The notes below the pieces were generated by a model, which was not told the DNA's origin, searched no databases, and saw only the letters and a program-made list of their open reading frames with translations. A DNA stretch of 64,000 nucleotides, taken from NCBI GenBank assembly GCA_964035545.1, contig OZ037771.1, forward strand, positions 11,235,980-11,299,979, given 5' to 3'. Below are positions 54,201 through 63,200 of the stretch, piece after piece (within the stretch, counting starts at the first letter, position 1; each line of letters begins with the position of its first letter). Source of the stretch: Bugula neritina. Taxonomy: Eukaryota > Bryozoa > Gymnolaemata > Cheilostomatida > Bugulidae. Made by a program: the position numbers and the translations under genes.

Positions 54201-57200
54201 CTACAGCAAGTTATGAGTAAAACTTTTCAACAGCTGATCAAAGCCTTAGCCAATCATTGGACGCTTTATTCACACACAAGGCTGTAAATCATATAACAAA
54301 CAAATATAATAAATTAAAGCTGAACGGAGAATAGGATGTAAAGAACAGAATGTACATGAAATAAAATTTATATATAATATAAGTAAAACCAGTAAATAAA
54401 CTAAATTAGAGAAAGAATAAAGTAAGGAAATACAGCACAGAATACAAAGACTATGTTTCGAATAAGTACATTTACTGAGTTGAGCATATAGATGTTAAGC
54501 AATAGTTTAAACATAATTGCTTCCTAATATAATCATCTTTGCAATAAAATAAAATTGCATGTAAAATAAATTGCATATAGAAAACATTTTGTATGTATAG
54601 AAAAGATAGACTACAAGCATAACGCACAAGATGTATAATAAACTAGGTGCATGTTTTGCTGTAGTAGCAATAAGAGAAACTGTTTGCAGGATAAACTTCA
54701 TCTAGAAGAGAGTGGAAGGCCCTAGCAATGTTGAGGAAAGTTAGAAAAGGAGTGGATGTAACATAGCACAAGGGGGTAAGAGTACATACCATCACTGGCA
54801 TGAGCTAGGTCATTTCTCAGCTCTACGTGGACAAACCTCAGCCAGTAGGTGCTGCCCATTCGCTGCCACATGGCCAGCACGTTGAGGTCATGCAGACCGT
54901 CACTGTCTATCTTAACAATGCGACCTATATCTCCCTTGTCGATCTCCTCGTACGCTTCACAACACATGACAGTCATACCAACCTGACCATATATAAGAGA
55001 AAGATGTTATATACAGATCTTTCTATATGAGACGTGACACAAAGGATAGCATCGTATGACTCATATCTAAATGATTAGCAGCAACTTAGATTAACGGAAA
55101 CATAATACAATATTTATAACAATAAATGTTTAACTCAAACTAATGGATTATTTCCAGAATAAAAAAGTATTATATACTATATTTATACTTTAAAAAAATC
55201 TAAACATTTGGGTCTGAGACATTACCATGGTTATAATCTGGTGACTTTGGTTTTGATAAAAATATTAGTCCAAGTGAATATTTTACGCGTATTCAACAGC
55301 CAGCTTTTACCAACTGGTTGAATCTAAATTGTCTGACTGCAGCACAAGTTTCTTGACTTATTCCAACAGTTACTATGAGGCTGGGTTGGAGCTTATGTAA
55401 AATATACAACACACATCCCTAAACTAGTGACAACTTGAAAAAGTACACTAATTTTGTTCAACTCTAGATTTTTTTTCAAATATTGTTAAACAAATGCTAA
55501 TTCAATCATAGTTGAGTTACTTAATCACTACACTAAACTAGCACTAAACTCGCACCTTGATATGCCTCTTCACATAGCGGGCGTACTCGTCCATGTTGGT
55601 GAACGCAGAGCGCAGCCTGTAGCCTGAGGACATGGGCACAGGTTCAGCCGTCTCGTCGCCAAAATACTGGAGTTGCTGGGCTAAGGAGAGACTTGCGTCA
55701 TCAACTGACTCACAGCTATCAGAACTACAAACAGTTGACGGCTGAGTTCATACTTCATCTCATGAGTAGAGAGATGAAGTGAAAGAAAATATAATCAACA
55801 CATCAGGACAGTAATACAAATAAGAGGAAGACAGCGTGTTGAATCAGCAGCTAATGAAACTTTTTCTTATAAGAAAGTTCAATATTAACACAAAAGGAGT
55901 GTAAATACAAACAAACAGGTGAAAGGGGGTTTAAAGTTGCGTTTATACCTCTACTAAAAAAAGTTCCGAGTTTCAGTCAATAACACTTGTTTGAGTACCC
56001 CTTTATAGTCAAACTGAAACTCGTTGAAATCATATTGAGGTGGAAGATTACTTTCTAAAATTGAATCTGACTCGCCTAATCGCTATTTGATGCCCTTTGT
56101 AAACGTCGTGAATTAGTGAAGTTGACAGCATAAAAGCGATAATTGAGAAAGCATAGGCGATATAACTATTGACATATAAGTACATCGTCTAATCGCCAAA
56201 GTCATAACTAAATAACAATGTTTACGAGGAGTTATTACTCCTTTTGAGTATTATTCTGAAATCGGCCGATTAAGTTATCACAGTACAAAAATTTCTACGA
56301 GTGGCTTTTACAATGCAATGCAACCCGGAGAAATTTCAACCTGGCCAAATTGAATTTCTCACTGAAAATCGGGAAGGTATAAAGGCAACTTAAGAAGGGG
56401 TATTGATCCCTCACCCTCGTATGGTGCTGTAGTTTATACCAGCGGCAGCGCCATCATCAGAGTCAGGGTAACTGTAGGAGTCCGAGTCGCTGCTAGATTC
56501 ACTCACGCCCTCAGCTTCGTGCTCCAATAAGTAACTGACCAGAGATTCAATGGTCGGTTCTCGACCGTCTCTGCACTGGGTTCCTATACAGTAACAACAT
56601 AATATCTGCAACTCAAAGATGTCCCAATTAACAGGGTTTGGTGAGTACTTGTCAGTTGTTACACAACTTCCCTTTATTCTTAACACTTTAATATTTCTGT
56701 TACATGCTCAGCAAACTGTGAAAAATACCAAACATATCGGATTCAATATTAAAAGAAAAAAATAGCTAACATCAGTTGTAATTATATAATTGCATACACA
56801 GTAGTTACAACATGTAAAGGTTCTGTGAAAACTCTAGTAATGTCTGTTAAACCCGTACTCAGTAAACCCGTACTCAGTAAACCCGTACTCAGTAAACCCG
56901 TACTCAGTAAACACGTACTCAGCTTTTTAAGAGCAGTCTCAGCTTTACTTCTTGCAAATCCCATCTCCATAAGTTGAGATGTTATATGACACGGAGGCAT
57001 TTCAACCCTCGGCTTCTTCGGTATCTAGAACAGGATATGACATAGGAATAATGCTTGTGTTATTGTTATATAGTGACACTAGTGACACAGTACAGGCAAA
57101 TAGGAAGAAGACTAAGAAGAGAATTTTGAGCAATATTTCAATAAAAAGGGTAGAGATGGTGAACACCTGCAGCCAATCACATGCAGAAAAGCTAATATTA

Positions 57201-60200
57201 TGCTAACCACGACTCCTAAAAAAAAAGTTGCGTTTATACCTTCACGATTTTCAGTCAGAAATTCAATTTAGCCGAGTTGAAATTTTTCCGAGTTGCATTG
57301 CATTGTAGGTAAAAGCCACTCGTAAAAATTTTTGTACTGTGATAACTCAATCGGCGGAGTTCAGAATAATAAATAAAAGGAGTAATAACTCCTTGTAAAT
57401 ATCAATATTTAGTTATGACTTTGTCGATTAGATGACGTACTTATATGTTAATAATCATATCACCTACGCCTTCTTAATTATCGCTTTTATGCTATCAACT
57501 TTACTAATTCGCGATGTTTTCAAAGGGCATCAAATAGTTATTATGCGAGTCAGATTTCACTTTTAGAAAATAACCTTCTGCATCAATATGATTTCACCGA
57601 GTTTCAGTTTGTCTATAAAGGGGTACTCGGACGAGTGTTATTAACTGAAACTCGGAACTTTTTTCAGTAGAGGTATAAACGCAACTTCACACCAACACTT
57701 TTCATAGAGTGGAGTTTCACCACATGCATCAGACCCTAACTTAGAAACAAATAAAAGGCCTAAATGGCTCTTACTTTTTGAAACCTGGCAGTAATTCCAG
57801 AGGAATTAACATAATCTTCTGCTTCAGCACTGTCAACATTGATGGCTTGTAAACTGTGTTCTGATTGGCCAATTGAAGAAGAACCTGCACTCTGTGAGAG
57901 CACTGATTGGTCGGCTGGTTTGTTTGCTTGTAGATGTTGCAGAATAGTCATAGCAGCATCCTAAAGCATTGTATCAAGTCTGACTATGACCAATATATGT
58001 AATGCATTTTTTAAACAAAGTAAAAGCAGCAAATCTACTACCAAGTTATTTGCATAACAGATTCAATTTACAATCTGAATTAAAGTAATTTTAAATATGA
58101 TTTGCTATAACCAGTGAAATAAAGATGTAGGTTAAACATAAACTCTCCACTAAAATAAGCTGACGAGTGAATAATTCATTTGTCTTGAGATCCAAGGTAG
58201 AGCAAGTGTTACCAGGGAACAGTGCACTCACCTCCAGATACAAGGTAGAACAAGTGTTACCAGGGAACAGTGCACTTACCTCCAGGTCAAACTGAAAGCA
58301 GCATTTCACAGGAAGTGGCTGAGTAGCGGTGATGAGCAGCTGCTGCAGAAGGGTTTGATTAGTGGCAACAGGTTCTTGTGACATCTCAGTGTCAGCAAAA
58401 CAAGCACCTGTATCACCTGACGCCAACTTCTGCTTTCCTTCAGAATCTCTATCCGACGCATCATCCTGTGAAAGATGTCAATATCTCCCTAATAGGAATG
58501 GCCGTTGCTTTGCAGCGCAAGAATACGTTTGCTTAAAATTCCACAGAATTTACAATATGTCTACAAGTCGCAGCACAAATGAATTTAGACAAAATGTAGC
58601 ACATTAAACCTCTCCCACTGATTGTAGAGTGAAAATAATGCGTGTAATAAATAAGTAATGTAATACATACTGGCTTGATCTCTATAGACTGGCTATCATC
58701 TACTCGAACAGAAAGTGCTGTAGAGGCTGTGGTATCATCTCCCTGTATTTCATCCTTCTGTGACGGAGAGCTCAGTGTGGGTGTCAGCGGAACACTTGGT
58801 ACGCACACCGAGTGACTTAGCCTGAGTAAAAGGGCCCGCAGTCTTTGTCTGTCTGAGAACACATGCTGAACCGCCCGCATTATGTGCAGCTTTATACTGT
58901 TCATAAGTAGCCTGTCTGAGCCTTTCATCTCTAGAAGAAATTACAACTAACTAGATTGCTCATGATAAGCAGGAAGTCTCATGTATACAGAAACAATCTT
59001 GGCTTTGAGAAGGTACCGCTGAAGCACCCCTCAAAGTAACCGCTACTCACCACATTACAGTTGGTTTCAAGGCTACTTTGTCATTATAATTTATCAAAAA
59101 AAAATCTACCAGAGAACTAATAATAAGTGATACTTTCTGATTCAACTTTTAGATTATCAGAAGTTTTCTGTAATATTTGGATGTATTTGTTTAGTCAACA
59201 AGAAACTATACTAGTTTTTCCTTGTTATAAGAAATAATATTTACAATTTACTTTGATTCAGATAGTAAATTGAATTCGTTAGCTGTTTGCTACATTCACT
59301 TGAGTTTAATAAATACATGACTCATGCAATGCATGTGTTAGTCATACTGAAAGTTTTCTAATAGAAAATACAAGTTTTAAGAAAGCACCAGCTAGTGGCT
59401 AGATAATATGCAGTCAGACTGACCTCTGTTACAGTCAGCTGTAGTGGAGGTTATAACGTTGCCAATTAGGCCCGCCCACACATCCAACAGCTGCTCATAA
59501 AGCTGCGGGAATTTAGACACACAAACCACACTTCCTGGTAGGACTTGCAGATCTTCAACCCTCAGAGCCTTTCGCCCGCCGTCAAACTGTACTACGATTC
59601 TACTCCGCACTGCGATACTGTATGTAGTGAACACTATAACTTAGTATTATATAACACCGTATATAATATAACACTGTATATAATATCACACTGTATGTAA
59701 TATAACACTGTACATATTATAACACTGTATATAATATCACACTGTATGTAATATAACACTGTATGTAATATAACACTGTATATAATATAACACTGTATAT
59801 AATATATCACTGTATATAATATAACACTGTATATAATATAACACTGTATATAATATAACACTGTATATAATATAACACTGTATATAATATAACACTATAT
59901 ATAATATAACACTGTATATGTAATATAACACTGTATGTAATATAACACTGTATATAATATAACACTATATGTAATATAACACTATATATAATATAACACT
60001 GTATATAATATAACACTGTATATAATATAACACTGTATGTAATATAACACTGTATATAATATAACACTGTATATAATATAACACTGTATATAATATAACA
60101 CTGTATATAATATAACACTATATATAATATAACACTGTATGTAATATAACACTGTATATAATATAACACTGTATATAATATAACACTGTATATAATATAA

Positions 60201-63200
60201 CACTGTATATAATATAACACTGTATATAATATAACACTGTATATAATATAACACTGTATATAATATAACACTGTATATAATATAACACTGTATATAATAT
60301 AACACTGTATATAATATAACACTGTATATAATATAACACTGTATATAATATAATACTGTATATATAATAGTCCCACCTGCAGACAGTACCAACTCCTTCA
60401 TCCGAGTATTTCACAGACCCACCGAGTCGGATCTTCTGCAGAGCAGGGCTGAGGAGAATGAGACTCGTCACGCAGTCAGGGTACCACTTCCTCACGCTGA
60501 CCTGACCCTGATCTGAAGTCAACGTCGAGTCTACCAACGTCTAAAGACATGAATGCACCAACTCCTAATCAAAAGTGCTGAGTGAATAAAATACGTAAGG
60601 CAATTCAAATTAATTTTGTAGCAGAAAGACAATTATGAGGAAAATATTCAATTCAATAAAACGATACCTTTAAGTGAAATACTGATTCTACCGCTCTGTA
60701 TTACCAAAATATAAAGCCAAGTCAAACCTTTATAACCGACATGCAGGAGGTTTGCTTCATATCTCTTCATAGTTTAGAATATTAATAACTTAATGCCGGA
60801 AGCCAAGCACGGAATAGCTGCATCAAGTAAAGAATATAAATAGCAACTGGCAAGTAACCTTTGACCCCCTCCAACGAACTTAATACAGTATTACAACAGT
60901 TGGTCTTCAAACCACTTTATATAAAATATATAAATGATGACCTCATCCATGTCTGAGCTGAGTCTACGATTCAGTAGAGTGAGGTTTGTCAGAATGTGGG
61001 CGTTGATGTACGGGGCCCAGAGTGGCAGCCCATGCAGTGCGCACAGCAGTTCCTTGACTTGCTCCAGGAGTGTGCTGTAACATGAGATCACAGTGTGGTA
61101 TACACGCAGAGTCAAACTTAATCCTTCACTACATTGACTACCTTGACACAGCCTCTGAACCTTGTAAGCATAAGCAATGTTGGGGGAGTCAAGCAGCCGA
61201 CCCAAACAGTTTTAGCTTCAAAAATCAACGCTGATTACAAAAGTGCAAACAATTTTACTCGTTTATTGTTTATTGTAAAGATAGAAGCGAAACTTCCCAG
61301 CACTCAATGAAACAGAAAGAACACCTGAATAAGCACATTGCCAGGTGTGGGAAGACATACACAACCTTACCTGGTGTAGGATGCCGTCACGGGTACAGAT
61401 GAAACTTTGCGAGCATACAGCCCTTCTTTAGAAACCAGACTGGGGTCAAGGTCACATGACATAGCAAGTCGACCAATCAGAGAGTAAAGCCTATCCACAA
61501 CTATCTTAGGAGAGATGTTATTGGATAGAGAGCTGGGAGGAGCTTGATATGGCTGCCAATTCATCAAAACCGTCTGCAGAAGCCTTAGTTTGAGAATCTA
61601 TTAAACAAAGTAGTGGATTTAGCAAGAATTGAAGCTTTGAACTTCATAAATGATAGAAATTTGAATATTTATTCGCCAAAGTATTGAATATTAAGAAATT
61701 ATATAATGCAGGACAAAGTGCACAGATGCAAAATGCTGTTGCCAAGACCAGACAAAGTAGTAGTTATTGTGTAGTTTAAGATACACAGCATGCATGTATA
61801 CTTACAAGATATACTGGACTCTGATTGGTCAGACTGGCAGTGTCAAGGTCACATAGAAGCATGCTGACCCACCCACACTCTGCCAAAGACTGACTAAAAG
61901 CTCTCTGAGAGGCTAAACTGTAGAGCAGTCTCAGCCAGGAGCCGGTCTAGAAAAAGACAAAGAGTATATTTTAGTAATTTCTGGTCTCATTAGTCACTTT
62001 ATCTAGTACATACTAGAGGGTATATGGAGACGGCACACTACGAGTGCAATTATAAAATGTTTCACGAGAATGCACCTTTACCTTTTAATAAATACTACTT
62101 CATTATTCTGTAGTAGATAATTTACTGAAAGTTACAAAATATAGTATTTCGTAACATTTCAATTATGAAGTACATCTCACATAACTCTCTCAGGTTGCAA
62201 TGTAGGTAAAAGCTAGACTTTGAACCCGAACACTCTAAACTAGGATACATCAATACTGAAAACACTTGCAGAACTTGAAGTCTAAACAATCAAAACAGCT
62301 TTTGAAACTGCTGCCTTGGGTTTTATGTTTGAAGTTTCAAATATCCTACCTTATCATTCCAGTAACAGCTGGTCGTGAATTCACCGCTCTCTAGTACCCC
62401 ACTCTCATTGCTTACAGTTAGTCTACCATTGGATGCATGGTCGATATCATTGGTGGAAGTGTGACTTACATCGTGGGCAGAGGTGTGGCTGAGAGTAGTG
62501 TTACCATCTACCTGGTTAGTGGTACTGTTAGAAGAGTGGCTGTTAGAGTACTGTACCATTTCACTGAGATGCCTGCTTATAGCGGCAAGAGGTGTGGTCA
62601 TTTGGTCACAGTGCATAGATGAAGATATGCAGAGCAACTGCAGGAACCGAGTGATACAGCTCCTGATGCTGCTGGTCGGCTCCAACTTGCAGTCCGTGTT
62701 TGGTCCGTGAACGCCTGCAGTAAAAAAAGGTAAAAATAAAACAACTGCAGAGGTGATCATGTGGAACATTTATCTACTGATTACCACATTGAAAATTAGT
62801 AAATGTGTAAGGTGGCGACATTATACAGCAACTCGCTTCATTTTTGCCACCTACAGGATATGACATAGTATAAGTATTAGTACAATAGGTCAGAGAGTAG
62901 GTAGTATTGAAACAAAATTTCATTTTGAGTATTGATTAAAAAGACACATGCTCAAAACTAAGTCTAGGGAGAGTGGTCTTGGCTTATAATATGCAAGCAG
63001 TGATTTATTCTCTATAACAGTGCAGCTGTGGATGTTTTGTTTATCTCAAATTATCATCAACTATATTTGAAGAGAGAACAGATGATGAAATAAAATATTA
63101 CAGTGTCTGAATGCCCACTTTAAAAAACACAGGAGGCCTGGTGGTAAAGGCATATACGTAGGTTTATTAAAGAAAAAAGTAGGAAATATGTTAACTCCTT

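Noticed and set aside
59634-60537. Long minus-strand frames of Tyr/Ile/Gln/Cys repeats
   Set aside because: They arise from the stop-free 17-bp array and overlap one another in several frames; only 60377-60540 is exon.
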